A stretch of DNA of 64,000 nt, taken from assembly GCF_020880415.1 (NCBI RefSeq), contig NZ_JAJIUJ010000120.1, positions 62,001-126,000 of the forward strand, given 5' to 3'. This document shows, one piece after another, positions 1 through 9,908 of the stretch. Position 1 is the stretch's first letter; each line of letters starts with the position of its first letter. The stretch is from Xanthomonas euvesicatoria pv. euvesicatoria (lineage in GTDB: Bacteria; Pseudomonadota; Gammaproteobacteria; Xanthomonadales; Xanthomonadaceae). The position numbers and the translations under genes are program-made. Under the pieces are notes generated by a model, which saw only the letters and a list, made by a program, of their open reading frames with translations, ran no database searches and had not been told where the DNA came from.

Positions 1-208
1 CCTCCCTCAAGGACACTTTTGGTTTCACCCAAAATTTACAATCGTCGGTGACAAGGTGGACGATGTGAAACCGCTTTCAGCCAGCGAATGCTGAATGGAA
101 TGCCTAATTTTGTGCTGATTTCAACGGGAACAATCAATTTCGAGCATAAACGGCCGCTACCAAGCTCACGCATTCGTAACGCCCTCCCCCGGGCAAGGTC
201 GATTCCTC

Positions 209-2878
209 ATGCATTCCTTCAACCGCCTCTCGGTCGGTACGCGGCTCTCCGCACTGCTCACGCTGGTCATCGCCATTTCGCTGGGGCTGCTGGCCCTGAC
301 CATCTATCGCCAGTCCGCTGGCGATATCGAATCGCAGGTCAAGGCCGAGCTGCGCTCCAGCACCCGACTGATGCAGCAGTCGGTGGCGATGTACGACGTC
401 ACGCTCAGCGAAGGCACCCAGCGTCTGGGCAGCGTGTTCGACGACATGCTCCCCACCGGCGCGCGCGAACTCGATAGCGCCAGCACGGTCACCATCGGCG
501 AGCAGAACACCCCCTCGCTGCGTGCCGGCAAGCAGGCATTGAATCTCAATTTCGACGCCGTGGACCGCTTTGCCAAGGCGACCGGCGGCGTTGCCACGAT
601 CTTCGCCCGTATCGGCGACGACTTCGTGCGCATCACCACCTCGCTGCGTAACAAGCAGAACGAACGCGTCATCGGCACCCTGCTCGATCGCAAGGGCAAG
701 GCCTACGCCGCCCTGTCGCAAGGCAAGAGCTTCACCGGCCAGGCGCAGCTGTTCGGCGAGCAGTACATGACCCATTACCAGCCGCTGCGCGATGCCGCCG
801 GCGAGGTCATTGGCGCGCTGTTCGTCGGGCGCAACTACACCCAAGGCCTGGCCGCGCTCAAGGCCCAGGTCAGCACCACCAAACTGGGCCAGGACGGCTA
901 TTTCGTCATTGCCGACATGGCGCCGGGCGATCACCAGGGCCAGATCATCGCGGCTCCGCCGGGCACCCCGGCCACATTAGCGGCACTGGTGCCGGCCGAA
1001 CAGCAGGCCCTGTTGCAGGCAGTGCTGGACGGCAAGCAGCCCAGCGCCAACCTGCAGCTGCGCGATGGCAAGGGCGCCAGCCAGGCCTTCGAAGTCACCG
1101 CACAGCGCTACGCGCCGTGGCAGTGGGCAGTGATTGGCGCGCAGCCGCGCAGTGCCATCGACGGCCCGCTGGACGCGCTGATGGGCAGCATGCTGCTGTT
1201 CTCGCTGGTGGTGCTGGCACTGTGCATCGCGGTGGTGTTCATTGCCGCGCGCAAGATGGTCACCCGCCCGCTGCTGGCAGTGGAACGCGTGCTTGGCGAC
1301 GTGGCGGCCGGCCGCCTGGACAACGCGATTGACATCGACCGGCATGACGAACTCGGTCGCCTGCTGCTCAACGCGCGCACCATGCGCGATGACCTGCGCG
1401 CGCGCCTGGAACGCGACCACCTGATCGCCAGCGAAGCACTGCGCGTGCGCACCGCCTTGGACGACGTCAGCACCAATGTGATGATCGCCGACGCCGAGCG
1501 CCGCATCATTTACGTCAATCGCCCGCTGCAGCGCATGCTGTCGGAGATGCAGGACGTCCTGCGGCACGATCTTCCCAACTTCGATGCCGCTGCACTGGGC
1601 AATACCCGCATCGACCAGTTCCATCGCAATCCCGAGCAGGCACGCCTGCTGGATCAACTCAAGAGTACGCACACCGCACAGGTCGAAATCGGCGGCCGCA
1701 TCGTGCACGAAGTGGTCAGCCCGGTCGTGGCTGCCACCGGCGAGCGCATGGGCTATGTGGTCGAATGGAGCGACCGTACCCAGGAAGTGCAGGTTGAACA
1801 GGAAGTCGCGCACGTGGTGGAAGCCGCCGCGGCCGGCGACCTCAGCGAGCGGATCGACGTGCGCGGCAAGCAGGGCTTCCTGTTGCTGCTGGCCCAACAG
1901 CTCAACACATTGCTGGACAACAACGCCGACGGTCTGTCGCGCGTCTCCGCCCTGCTCTCGTCGCTGTCGCAAGGCGACCTGACCGCACGCATGGACGGCG
2001 CGCTGCAGGGCGTCTTCGCCACCATCCGCGACGACGCCAACGCCACCGCCGACCAGTTGGCCAGTATCGTGCGCCGCATCAAGGACTCGTCGCTGACGAT
2101 CAATTCGGCCGCCACCGAAATCGCCACCGGCAACGGCGACCTGTCGCGTCGCACCGAACAGCAAGCGGCCGCGCTGGAAGAAACCGCAGCCTCCATGGAA
2201 GAGCTCACCGCCACCGTCAAGCAGAACGCCGACAACGCCGACCAGGCCAATCGCCTGGTGCTGGATGCTGCCGGTGTGGCGGCAAAGGGCGGCGATGTGG
2301 TGAACCGCGTGGTCACCACCATGGCCGATATCGACGCCTCGTCGAAAAAGATTGCCGAGATCATCAGCGTGATCGACGGCATCGCCTTCCAGACCAATAT
2401 CCTGGCCTTGAACGCGGCGGTGGAAGCGGCGCGTGCCGGCGAGCAGGGTCGTGGCTTTGCTGTGGTGGCCTCGGAGGTCCGTACGTTGGCACAGCGCTCG
2501 GCCGGCGCGGCCAAGGAGATCAAGCACCTGATCGAAGACTCGGTCACCCGCATCGGCAACGGCGCGGCACTGGCTTCCGAAGCCGGCAGCACCATGCAGC
2601 AGGTGGTGACCTCGGTACAGCGCGTCACCGACATCATGGGCGAAATCACCAGCGCTTCGCGCGAGCAGGCCGCAGGCATCACCCAGGTCAACCAGACCGT
2701 CACCCAGATGGACGAAACCACCCAGCAGAACGCCGCGCTGGTGGAAGAAGCCACTGCCGCCGCGCGCTCGATGGAAGACCAGGCCGCACAGTTGGTGGAT
2801 GCGGTGGCAGTGTTCCGCCTGGAGCCACAGGACCGCCTGAGCACCCTGCTGTCCAACGCACGCCATGCCTACAGCTGA
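209..2878 (+). CDS. Methyl-accepting chemotaxis protein (Cache-HAMP-PAS-HAMP)
   Basis: Transmembrane chemoreceptor of 889 residues. A first membrane helix lies at about residues 12-33, a periplasmic Cache-like sensor at about 35-320, and a second helix at about 324-348, followed by a HAMP linker. A PAS-like cytoplasmic segment (about 410-520) and a second HAMP-like stretch precede the signalling domain, whose hairpin tip contains [20 protein letters not shown] near residue 730. The cytoplasmic half is closely similar to the receptor encoded at 5825-8206, so the two are paralogues with different sensor domains. It ends in NARHAYS and lacks the WxxF tail that docks CheR. Ligand unknown. No clear promoter motif was found in the 208 bases upstream. 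Confidence 0.95.
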   Translation: MHSFNRLSVGTRLSALLTLVIAISLGLLALTIYRQSAGDIESQVKAELRSSTRLMQQSVAMYDVTLSEGTQRLGSVFDDMLPTGARELDSASTVTIGEQNTPSLRAGKQALNLNFDAVDRFAKATGGVATIFARIGDDFVRITTSLRNKQNERVIGTLLDRKGKAYAALSQGKSFTGQAQLFGEQYMTHYQPLRDAAGEVIGALFVGRNYTQGLAALKAQVSTTKLGQDGYFVIADMAPGDHQGQIIAAPPGTPATLAALVPAEQQALLQAVLDGKQPSANLQLRDGKGASQAFEVTAQRYAPWQWAVIGAQPRSAIDGPLDALMGSMLLFSLVVLALCIAVVFIAARKMVTRPLLAVERVLGDVAAGRLDNAIDIDRHDELGRLLLNARTMRDDLRARLERDHLIASEALRVRTALDDVSTNVMIADAERRIIYVNRPLQRMLSEMQDVLRHDLPNFDAAALGNTRIDQFHRNPEQARLLDQLKSTHTAQVEIGGRIVHEVVSPVVAATGERMGYVVEWSDRTQEVQVEQEVAHVVEAAAAGDLSERIDVRGKQGFLLLLAQQLNTLLDNNADGLSRVSALLSSLSQGDLTARMDGALQGVFATIRDDANATADQLASIVRRIKDSSLTINSAATEIATGNGDLSRRTEQQAAALEETAASMEELTATVKQNADNADQANRLVLDAAGVAAKGGDVVNRVVTTMADIDASSKKIAEIISVIDGIAFQTNILALNAAVEAARAGEQGRGFAVVASEVRTLAQRSAGAAKEIKHLIEDSVTRIGNGAALASEAGSTMQQVVTSVQRVTDIMGEITSASREQAAGITQVNQTVTQMDETTQQNAALVEEATAAARSMEDQAAQLVDAVAVFRLEPQDRLSTLLSNARHAYS

Positions 2879-3417
2879 GACGGCAACGACGATTCATTGC
2901 AGCCAGATCACAGCATCGAGGGCGCGCTGCCCTCACCGCCCGCGGGACATGCCATAAAACCGTCCATGGCGGCTCGATGGCGGCATCCATGCCGCCAACG
3001 GTCCGGCAACCGGCAAGGACACCGCGCCAGACAGTTTTCCGGTGGCGGTGCTGAAGTGTTAGGACACCGCTTCGCGCGGCTTGTGGTTGCTGGTTGCGGT
3101 GTTGAAACCCTGCACACCGACCAACGCGACTGGTCCTTGCCCGCCCACCGTCGCGGGACCCTTGGCGGCTTGGATGCCGCCAAGGAGCTTACAAGGACGT
3201 AGTTGCAGCGTGTCCTGCGATGGTGGGCGGGCAAGGATCCTGCAGCGAGCGACAACACGTAGAGGGCACCGTGCCCTCACCAGATAGTTCGCTGGTGGCG
3301 TATTGAAGAACGAAGACCTCGCGCCAGACGTTGACGCTTGCTTGGCTGAACGCGCTGCACACAGACCATCGCGGCTGCGCCTGGCCACCGATCGGCATAG
3401 AGTTTGGTCGGCCGCCT
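2879..3417. repeat. Intergenic block of palindromic repeats
   Basis: This non-coding stretch holds several palindromes and no convincing gene. TGGCGGCAT/ATGCCGCCA lies at 2978-2997 (2-base loop). A composite stem pairs 3135-3159 with 3212-3236 (25 bp, two mismatches). Inside it is a 10-bp hairpin at 3160-3185. GAGGGC/GCCCTC hairpins at 2918-2934 and 3262-3278 are both followed by ACC, which suggests two diverged copies of one unit. None has a T-run, so they look like dispersed repeat DNA rather than simple terminators, although they separate the receptor gene from ycgR. Confidence 0.65.
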
Positions 3418-3443
3418 TAAAGATTTGGCTTTGCCGCCGATAT
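3418..3443 (+). promoter_or_regulatory. Putative FliA (sigma-28) promoter of ycgR
   Basis: TAAAGATT at 3418-3425 and GCCGATAT at 3436-3443 resemble the flagellar sigma-28 consensus (TAAAGTTT, 11 bases, GCCGATAA), with a spacer one base shorter than usual. It lies about 60 bases before the ycgR start, which suits a late-flagellar gene. Confidence 0.55.
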
Positions 3444-3501
3444 CAAGGCGACGCCGGGACAACCCGCCAGGCGCCTTCCCGCTTCTACTGTGCTTGTGCC
3501 C

Positions 3502-4287
3502 ATGTCCCAAGGCGATACCTCAGAGCTGGACCACGACGCCGATCACCTCGCCGAAGGTGACGAGCGCTACCTGCTGCGCAACAAGCGGCAGATCCGTGGA
3601 TTGCTGCGCCAGCTGCTCGACCAACGCGCCATCGTGACCATGCATGTGGCTGGCCGCGACATGGCCGTGCCCACCGCCGTGCTGGAAGTGGACGAAGACG
3701 ACGACTGCGTGATCCTGGACGGCAGCCATAACGATGCCTCCAACCGCGCCATCGAGGGCGCCAAATACCTGCTGTGCTACGCCCAACTGGAACGGGTGAA
3801 CATCCGCTTCCGCCTGGAAAAGGCCGAACGGATCGAGCGCGATATCCACGTCGCCTTCCGCGTCGACCTGCCTGCCGCGATGTACCACATGCAGCGGCGC
3901 GAATCGTACCGGCTGGAAACGCCGATCACCGATTCGCCCGTCTGCACCATCCGCCAGGAAGCGGCGCAGGGAAACGAGTTCAACCTGCAGCTGCGCGTGA
4001 TCGACATCAGCAGCGGCGGCCTGGCGGTGTCCCTCACCGACGGGATGCCCTTGCTCGAATTGCAACGCACCTACCGCAACTGCATCCTGCAATTGCCCGA
4101 CACCGCCCCGATCACGCTGCCGCTGACCGTGTGCAGCCAGCACAAGCAGGCCCTGCCCAACGGCAGCGAAGGCTTCCGGATCGGCATGCAGTTCAGCGAC
4201 CTGCCGCGCGGCGCCGACGAAACCATCCAGCGCTACATTTTCCGTGTCGACCGCCAGCGCAATGCGCGCAAGAGCGGCGTGTTCTGA
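3502..4287 (+). CDS. ycgR: Flagellar brake protein YcgR (PilZ domain)
   Basis: Cytoplasmic c-di-GMP receptor of 261 residues that slows the flagellar motor when c-di-GMP is high (family knowledge). The C-terminal PilZ domain has both ligand-binding motifs: RESYR (RxxxR) near residue 132 and DISSGG (DxSxxG) near residue 167. The N-terminal half fits the YcgR-type domain. The frame is open from a GTG at 3490, but the ATG at 3502 (MSQGDTSEL) is the more likely start. A sigma-28-like promoter upstream and the neighbouring chemotaxis genes agree with a motility role. Confidence 0.9.
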   Translation: MSQGDTSELDHDADHLAEGDERYLLRNKRQIRGLLRQLLDQRAIVTMHVAGRDMAVPTAVLEVDEDDDCVILDGSHNDASNRAIEGAKYLLCYAQLERVNIRFRLEKAERIERDIHVAFRVDLPAAMYHMQRRESYRLETPITDSPVCTIRQEAAQGNEFNLQLRVIDISSGGLAVSLTDGMPLLELQRTYRNCILQLPDTAPITLPLTVCSQHKQALPNGSEGFRIGMQFSDLPRGADETIQRYIFRVDRQRNARKSGVF

Positions 4288-4316
4288 ACCCTCGCGTACC
4301 ACGCGGGGCCGGCACC

Positions 4317-4343
4317 TAAAGTTGCCGCCTACCCCGCCGATGT
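4317..4343 (+). promoter_or_regulatory. Putative FliA (sigma-28) promoter of cheW
   Basis: TAAAGTTG at 4317-4324, an exact 11-base spacer, and GCCGATGT at 4336-4343 match the sigma-28 consensus at 14 of 16 positions. It lies 30 bases after ycgR and 79 bases before cheW, so cheW probably has its own flagellar-class promoter. Confidence 0.7.
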
Positions 4344-4422
4344 TGCTAGGGCATCCCGCATCCGTCTCTGCTGCCGCAGTCCTGCCTCAACCCGACACTT
4401 AGCCGCAACGCCCGGAGTTTCC

Positions 4423-4905
4423 ATGAACGATAAAAGCACTGCCACCGGCACAGGTGGTGAATTCCTCAGCTTCGCTTTGGGCGAAGAACACTACGGCGTG
4501 GATATCCTGAAGGTGCAGGAAATCCGCGGCTACGATTCGGTCACGCGTCTGCCCGACGCGCCGGACTACATCAAGGGCGTGATCAACCTGCGCGGCACCA
4601 TCGTGCCGGTGATCGACCTGCGCCTGAAGCTGCGCCTGAAAGAAGCGCGCTACGACGCTTTCACCGTGATGATCGTGCTCAACGTCGAGGACCGCGTGGT
4701 CGGCATCGTCGTGGACAGCGTGTCCGACGTGATTCCGCTCAACGACGACCAGATCCGTCCTACCCCCGAATTCGGTGCGTCGGTCGACACTCGTTTCATC
4801 TCCGGTATCGGCACCCAGGACGATCGCATGTTGATCCTGCTGGATATCGAAACCCTGCTGGACAGCACCGAGCTGGGTCAGCAGCTGGTGGAAGAAGCCG
4901 CCTGA
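4423..4905 (+). CDS. cheW: Chemotaxis coupling protein CheW
   Basis: Adaptor of 160 residues that links chemoreceptors to the CheA kinase in the receptor array. The whole protein is a single CheW domain. Typical segments are FLSFALGEEHYGVDILKVQE near the N-terminus, the LPDAPDYIKGVINLRG core, VIDLRLKL, and VVDSVSDVI later on. Length is normal for the family. It is preceded by a good sigma-28-like promoter and lies among receptor and che genes. No cheA or cheY is present in this window. Confidence 0.96.
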   Translation: MNDKSTATGTGGEFLSFALGEEHYGVDILKVQEIRGYDSVTRLPDAPDYIKGVINLRGTIVPVIDLRLKLRLKEARYDAFTVMIVLNVEDRVVGIVVDSVSDVIPLNDDQIRPTPEFGASVDTRFISGIGTQDDRMLILLDIETLLDSTELGQQLVEEAA

Positions 4906-5267
4906 TTCAAACGGCTGCGTTGCCTCGCCTGCGGTCGCCGGAGAGGTGTAGAGGAATGCAGGAGCCGCCATGTACGACAAGCGGCTACCAAACGACTGCC
5001 AGGCCGCCAGAACACGCGTGGTCGGCGCTCCGAATCCCGATGTCGCACATGTGCACTCCGGCTTCTGCGCCCCTTGCCACTGTTGGCTGATTCGCTCCGT
5101 TCGGTAGCCGCTTTTCAGCGTATGCGGTGGCACCCTGCACCCACTGCACCGCTCCGGCGGCCGCAACGCTTTTGTGCGATCGCATCTACGACGATCGCGT
5201 GTCAGGAAGCTCCCGACACGCGACGCACCACTCGATGGAAATGAGATAAAAATCACGTTTTCCGGAT

Positions 5268-5294
5268 TCAAGTTGAACGGCGGTTAGCCGATAG
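5268..5294 (+). promoter_or_regulatory. Putative FliA (sigma-28) promoter of the exported-protein gene
   Basis: TCAAGTTG at 5268-5275, an exact 11-base spacer and GCCGATAG at 5287-5294 match 13 of 16 sigma-28 consensus positions. The site is 63 bases before the start at 5358. It is the only recognisable signal in the 452-base gap after cheW; the rest of that gap shows nothing I can name. Confidence 0.65.
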
Positions 5295-5357
5295 CTGAAT
5301 GAAGCCCGCGTCCACACAACGGGTCACCGTTCGACTTTTGATTTCTGGAGAATCCCA

Positions 5358-5741
5358 ATGAAGTTCCTGCTCTCGCTCCTCCCCGTCGCTGCTCTCGTGA
5401 TCGTTGCTCCCACGCTGTCGGCCCAGTCGCAGGAAATGATTCCGCCGGAAATGGCGACGCGCTTCGTCGGCAAGGACGGCATGGTGTGCGGCAAGGTCGA
5501 AAAGGCCAAGTACGCGCAGAGCTCGGAAGGCGAACCCACCTTCCTGTACATGGGCGGCATGTTCCCGCGCCACACCTTCTCCGCACGCATCGACGGCGCC
5601 AACCGCGGCAAGTTCAGCTTCGCCCCGGAAACGCTCGAAGGCAAGGACGTCTGCGTCCTCGGCAAGATCCAGCGCGACAGTTCGCGCGCCGAAATCGAAG
5701 TCAGCTCCCCGGCCAGCCTGAAGCTCGCCACCATCAAGTAA
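5358..5741 (+). CDS. Small exported protein of unknown function
   Basis: Protein of 127 residues with a clear Sec signal peptide: a lysine, then a hydrophobic stretch LLSLLPVAALVIVA, and probable cleavage after LSAQ or SAQSQ, giving a mature part of about 105 residues. Two cysteines (MVCGKV and DVCVLGK) could form a disulfide in the periplasm. The alternating beta-type pattern looks like a small OB-fold-like domain, but I do not recognise the family. Start supported by TGGAGAATCCCA upstream. A sigma-28-like promoter precedes it and a receptor gene follows, so it may belong to the flagellar/chemotaxis regulon. Confidence 0.8.
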   Translation: MKFLLSLLPVAALVIVAPTLSAQSQEMIPPEMATRFVGKDGMVCGKVEKAKYAQSSEGEPTFLYMGGMFPRHTFSARIDGANRGKFSFAPETLEGKDVCVLGKIQRDSSRAEIEVSSPASLKLATIK

Positions 5742-5748
5742 TCGCCTC

Positions 5749-5782
5749 GCACATCGCCACGCCCTCGCGCGTGGCGATGTGC
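5749..5782 (+). terminator. 14-bp perfect hairpin after the exported-protein gene
   Basis: GCACATCGCCACGC and its exact reverse complement are separated by six bases and start seven bases after the stop codon. No T-run follows, so it may act as an RNA-stabilising or attenuating stem between this gene and the downstream receptor rather than a full terminator. Confidence 0.55.
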
Positions 5783-5824
5783 TGTTGCGGCTATGCGGAC
5801 TGACTTCTACGGGGAATCGTGTCA

Positions 5825-8206
5825 ATGCAATGGATCAACAATCTGAAACTGATGCCCAAGCTGATGCTGGCGTTCGGCATCGTGCTGCTGATCATGCTCG
5901 TCCAGGGCGTCATCGCCTATTCGGGCCTGGCGTCGCTCAATAACGTCACCCGCGACCTGGCCGGCAACACCATGTCCAGCGTGCGCGAGGCAGGCGATCT
6001 GCGCGGCATGCTCGGCGAATACCGGAATGCGGCCTACCAGAACCTGGTGCGCGCCAGCGATTCGGTCAAGCAGGAAGCCAAGGTCCGCGCCAAGAAGCTC
6101 AATGGCGAGATCGAAGCCACCATCAAGGGCTACCCGCGTCTGATCGAAAGCCCGCAACAGAAGAAGCTGTTCGACGTGTTCGTGGCGGACTGGAAGAAGG
6201 CATCGGCCTCCTATGCCAGCGTCGACGAAATGATGGAGCTGAATCTGCCCGACGACGCCATCGACACCTTCGTCGGCGAGACCCGTACCCTGCACAACAA
6301 GGCCAAGGATTCGCTGGCTGCCTTGATTGCCGAAGATAACCTGCTCGCGCAGGCGGCCAAGACCAAGGCCGAAAAGGTCCACGCCACCTCCGTCACGCTG
6401 ACCCTGGTGGTGCTGTTGATCGGCATCGCCGGCGGCCTGGGCCTGGCCTTCCTGTTCGCCCGTTCCATCGTCAAGAGCATGCGCGGCGCGGTCACCACGG
6501 CCACCGAAATTGCCGGCGGCAAGCTGGACGGCCAGATCAACGTACAGGGCCAGGACGAAGTGGGCGAGTTGATGCGCTCCATGCAGCGCATGCAGCGCGA
6601 CCTGAAGGAACGCATTGAACGCGACCAGGAGATTGCCGACGAAAACCTGCGCATCCGCACCGCGCTGGACAAGTCCTCGACCGGCACCTTCATCACCGAT
6701 CCAGAGCGCGTGATGATCTACGCCAACGACGCCTTCAAGAAGATCGTGGCGCAGTACGAAAGCAGCATCCGCCTGGCATCGCCCGAATTCGACGCAAGCA
6801 AGGTGATCGGCCAGCACATCAGCTACCTGGGTTTGTCGGATGCGACCGTGCGCAAGGCCATTGCCGCACTGGAACGCGATGGCGTCACCAGCTTCGAAGA
6901 GCGTTTCGGCGAAGTGGTGCTGGCGCAGACCGTCACCTCCATCAAGAACGAACAGGGCGAGACCAGCGGCGAAGTCTGCGAATGGCGCGACCGCACCATC
7001 GAAGTGCAGGTGGAAGAAGAAGTGGCCCGCATCGTGCGCGCTGCCGCCAGTGGCGACATGAGCGGGCGTGTGGAAACCGACGGCAAGCACGGTTTCTTCC
7101 TGCAGCTGGCGCAGCAGCTCAACGGCTTGCTGGATGCCAATGCCGGCAGCCTGGAACAGATTTCGACCCTGCTGTCCGCGCTGTCGCGTGGCGACCTGAC
7201 CGTGCGCATGCATGGTGAGTTCAGCGGCGTGTTCGCACAGATGCGTGACGATGCCAATGCCACCGCCGAGCAGCTGGCCGACATCGTCGGGCGCATCAAG
7301 ATGTCGTCCACTGCGATCAATTCGGCCGCTGGCGAAATCGCTTCGGGCAACAGCGACCTGTCGCACCGTACCGAGCAGCAGGCCGCCAATCTGGAAGAAA
7401 CCGCCGCCTCCATGGAGGAGCTCACCTCCACCGTCAAGCAGAACGCCGAAAGCGCCCGTCAGGCCAACCAGCTTGCCATCGGCGCCACCGGCGTGGCTTC
7501 GCAAGGCGGTGAAGTGGTGTCGCAAGTTGTCACCACCATGTCCGGCATCGAAGCCTCGTCCAAGAAGATCGCCGACATCATCAGCGTCATCGACGGCATC
7601 GCGTTCCAGACCAATATCCTGGCGTTGAATGCAGCGGTGGAAGCAGCGCGTGCCGGCGAACAGGGTCGCGGTTTTGCTGTGGTCGCCTCCGAGGTGCGCA
7701 CGCTGGCACAGCGTTCGGCCGGTGCGGCCAAGGAGATCAAGGGCCTGATCGACGACTCCGTGCACAAGGTGGCCGAAGGCTCGGCACTGGTGCGCAAGGC
7801 TGGCGCCACCATGGCCGACATCGTGGCCAGCGTGCAGCGCGTGACCGACATCATGGGCGAGATCTCTGCCGCTTCGCAGGAGCAGTCGTCCGGCATCGAG
7901 CAGGTTAACCAGACCATCACCCAGATGGACGAAACCACCCAGCAAAACGCTGCGCTGGTGGAAGAAGCCACTGCTGCCGCCCGCTCGATGGAAGAGCAGG
8001 CAGGTCATCTGGCCGAAGCGGTGTCGGTGTTCAAGCTGGACGACTCGGCTACGCAGGCGCCACAAAGCGCACGCGTCCGGCCGATCGCCTCGCGCCCGGT
8101 TGCAGTGAAGAGCGCCGCCAAGCCGGTGGCACGCGCAGCAGCAAGCGCGTCGCGGCCAGCCAAATCCCAGGCCGCACTGGCCGACGGTAACTGGCAAGAG
8201 TTCTGA
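5825..8206 (+). CDS. Methyl-accepting chemotaxis protein (four-helix sensor, CheR-docking tail)
   Basis: Chemoreceptor of 793 residues from the ATG at 5825; a GTG two codons earlier (5819) is an alternative start. Membrane helices lie at about 8-35 and 188-213 and enclose an all-helical periplasmic sensor of the four-helix-bundle type. HAMP, a PAS-like cytoplasmic segment (about 275-400), a second HAMP-like region and the signalling domain (hairpin tip near residue 598) follow. The extreme C-terminus is NWQEF after an Ala/Pro-rich linker. This fits the WxxF pentapeptide that tethers CheR and CheB in enteric receptors, and cheR is the next gene. Ligand unknown. Confidence 0.95.
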   Translation: MQWINNLKLMPKLMLAFGIVLLIMLVQGVIAYSGLASLNNVTRDLAGNTMSSVREAGDLRGMLGEYRNAAYQNLVRASDSVKQEAKVRAKKLNGEIEATIKGYPRLIESPQQKKLFDVFVADWKKASASYASVDEMMELNLPDDAIDTFVGETRTLHNKAKDSLAALIAEDNLLAQAAKTKAEKVHATSVTLTLVVLLIGIAGGLGLAFLFARSIVKSMRGAVTTATEIAGGKLDGQINVQGQDEVGELMRSMQRMQRDLKERIERDQEIADENLRIRTALDKSSTGTFITDPERVMIYANDAFKKIVAQYESSIRLASPEFDASKVIGQHISYLGLSDATVRKAIAALERDGVTSFEERFGEVVLAQTVTSIKNEQGETSGEVCEWRDRTIEVQVEEEVARIVRAAASGDMSGRVETDGKHGFFLQLAQQLNGLLDANAGSLEQISTLLSALSRGDLTVRMHGEFSGVFAQMRDDANATAEQLADIVGRIKMSSTAINSAAGEIASGNSDLSHRTEQQAANLEETAASMEELTSTVKQNAESARQANQLAIGATGVASQGGEVVSQVVTTMSGIEASSKKIADIISVIDGIAFQTNILALNAAVEAARAGEQGRGFAVVASEVRTLAQRSAGAAKEIKGLIDDSVHKVAEGSALVRKAGATMADIVASVQRVTDIMGEISAASQEQSSGIEQVNQTITQMDETTQQNAALVEEATAAARSMEEQAGHLAEAVSVFKLDDSATQAPQSARVRPIASRPVAVKSAAKPVARAAASASRPAKSQAALADGNWQEF

Positions 8207-8220
8207 TTCACCGCTGTCAC

Positions 8221-8256
8221 CACAACGCCCCGGCACTGCCGGGGCGTTGTGCATTT
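8221..8256 (+). terminator. Rho-independent terminator after the receptor gene
   Basis: A 15-base arm beginning CACAACGCCCC and its perfect complement meet with one base between them, followed by GCATTT. It sits 15 bases after the receptor stop codon and should separate it from the cheR operon. Confidence 0.8.
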
Positions 8257-8402
8257 GGGACAGGCACCTGCGTTGATCCCCGCGTACGCTGCGGCAGCAC
8301 GCCGATGGGGCATCTTTGCCTCTGTGCGCCCATCGCCAGCCGCCGTCCCCATCGGACGAGCTAGCGAGCCCAACCGCGCCCAATCCACGCATTGGCGCTT
8401 CA

Positions 8403-8426
8403 GTTGCGCGGCTCCGTGGCCGATAT
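8403..8426 (+). promoter_or_regulatory. Possible FliA (sigma-28) promoter of cheR
   Basis: GCCGATAT at 8419-8426 matches the sigma-28 -10 element at 7 of 8 positions. The -35 side (CAGTTG at 8401-8406) is weak and the spacing is about one base long. It ends 22 bases before the cheR start. Confidence 0.4.
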
Positions 8427-8448
8427 CCAGTTATAGCTCACGACGCGT

Positions 8449-9309
8449 ATGGATATGACGACAACGACTTCCGCTTCAGACACACGCGAATTTGATTTCG
8501 GCGACCGCGACTTCAAGCGTGTCTGCGACCTGATCTACCAGCGTGTCGGCATCGCACTGGCGCCGGCCAAGCGCGACATGGTGTATGGCCGCTTGTCGCG
8601 TCGTCTGCGCGTGCTCGGCCTGCGCTCGTTCCGCGACTACCTCGACCAGCTCGAAGCCGGCAACGATGAAGAAGAGTGGCAGGCATTCACCAATGCGCTG
8701 ACCACCAACCTGACCTCGTTCTTCCGCGAGCCGCACCATTTCGACAAGCTGCGCGAAGAACTGCAAAAGCGCGCCTCGCAGGCGCCGTTGAAGATCTGGT
8801 CGTGCGCCGCCTCCACCGGCGAGGAGCCCTACTCCATCGCCATCACCGCCTGCGAAGCCTTCGGCACGCTGACCCCGCCGGTGAGCATCGTCGCCACCGA
8901 CGTCGACACGCAGGTACTGGAAACCGCCTCGCACGGCGTCTATGCCATCGACCGTGTCGCCTCGCTGGATGCAGCGATCAAGCGCAAGTACTTCCAGCGC
9001 GGCAGCGGCCCCAATGAAGGCAAATGCCGGGTCATTCCGGCGCTGCGCCAGCTCATCGAATACCGCCAGTTGAATCTGCTGGCACCGCGTTACGACGTCG
9101 GCGGTCCGTATGCAGCACTGTTCTGCCGCAACGTGATGATCTACTTCGACAAGCCCACCCAGCGCGGCATCCTGTCGCGCCTGGTCAGTCACATGGGCGA
9201 GGACGGCCTGCTCTACACCGGGCACTCGGAGAACTACCTGCACGCGGCCGATCTGATCCAGCCGTGCGGGCGCACGCTGTATCGGCGCGCACCGCGCGCA
9301 GGAGCCTGA
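8449..9309 (+). CDS. cheR: Chemotaxis protein methyltransferase CheR
   Basis: SAM-dependent enzyme of 286 residues that methylates glutamates on chemoreceptors. An N-terminal helical domain (about 15-90) precedes the methyltransferase fold with the SAM-binding motif [13 protein letters not shown] near residue 120 and the conserved FCRNVMIYF segment near 225. It is the first gene of a tight cheR-cheD-cheB unit: cheD starts 2 bases after its stop. The receptor just upstream ends in a WxxF docking motif. A second ATG two codons in (MTTTTSAS) is possible. Confidence 0.95.
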   Translation: MDMTTTTSASDTREFDFGDRDFKRVCDLIYQRVGIALAPAKRDMVYGRLSRRLRVLGLRSFRDYLDQLEAGNDEEEWQAFTNALTTNLTSFFREPHHFDKLREELQKRASQAPLKIWSCAASTGEEPYSIAITACEAFGTLTPPVSIVATDVDTQVLETASHGVYAIDRVASLDAAIKRKYFQRGSGPNEGKCRVIPALRQLIEYRQLNLLAPRYDVGGPYAALFCRNVMIYFDKPTQRGILSRLVSHMGEDGLLYTGHSENYLHAADLIQPCGRTLYRRAPRAGA

Positions 9310-9311
9310 GC

Positions 9312-9908
9312 ATGAGTACTGCCGTGCAAGTCGACGACGTCATGCGCTACCGCGATTCGCGGTTCCAGACCATTGCCGCCAAACTGCTGCCCACCCAATA
9401 CCTGGTGGTGGACGACGACACCGCGTTGACGACCACCTTGGGATCGTGCGTTGCAGCCTGCCTGCGCGACCCGGTGCTCAAGATCGGCGGCATGAACCAC
9501 TTTCTGTTGCCCAAAGGCCAGGTCGGCGACGGAGCGCCCACGCGCTACGGCAGCTATGCCATGGAGTTGCTGATCAACGACATGCTCAAGCGCGGCGCGC
9601 ACCGCAAACGCATCGAAGCCAAGGTCTTCGGTGGCGCCAACGTGCTGAAGGGCTTCACCAGCAACCCGGTCGGCACCCGCAACGCCGAGTTCGTGCGCCA
9701 GTACCTGCAGGCCGAACATATTCCCATCATCGCTGAAGATCTGTGTGGCATCCATCCGCGCAAGGTGTGGTTCTTCGCGACCACTGGCCGCGTCGTCGTG
9801 CAGCGCTTGCCGCACGCACACGAAGCCGAAGTCGCCGCCACCGAATCGGCCGTGCGCGCCCGTCTGTCCAAAGCACCGGTTACCGGTGGAGTGGAGTTGT
9901 TCGAATGA
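9312..9908 (+). CDS. cheD: Chemoreceptor glutamine deamidase CheD
   Basis: Protein of 198 residues that deamidates specific glutamines of chemoreceptors. The catalytic cysteine is in [13 protein letters not shown] and the catalytic histidine in GGMNHFLLP, both in family positions. The frame is open further upstream, but ATG 9312 (MSTAVQVDD), two bases after the cheR stop, gives the normal family length. Its stop overlaps the cheB start as ATGA, so the two are probably translationally coupled. Confidence 0.94.
   Translation: MSTAVQVDDVMRYRDSRFQTIAAKLLPTQYLVVDDDTALTTTLGSCVAACLRDPVLKIGGMNHFLLPKGQVGDGAPTRYGSYAMELLINDMLKRGAHRKRIEAKVFGGANVLKGFTSNPVGTRNAEFVRQYLQAEHIPIIAEDLCGIHPRKVWFFATTGRVVVQRLPHAHEAEVAATESAVRARLSKAPVTGGVELFE

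Noticed and set aside
141-172. TAAA at 147-150 as a sigma-28 promoter for the first receptor
   Set aside because: No GCCGATAA-like element lies 14-16 bases downstream.
4906-5267. Small open frames in the gap after cheW
   Set aside because: Short, without ribosome sites or homology patterns; only the sigma-28 site near 5268 is supported.
5822-8392. 856-codon open frame opposite the second receptor
   Set aside because: Antiparallel shadow of a clear chemoreceptor gene; no recognisable motif or ribosome site.
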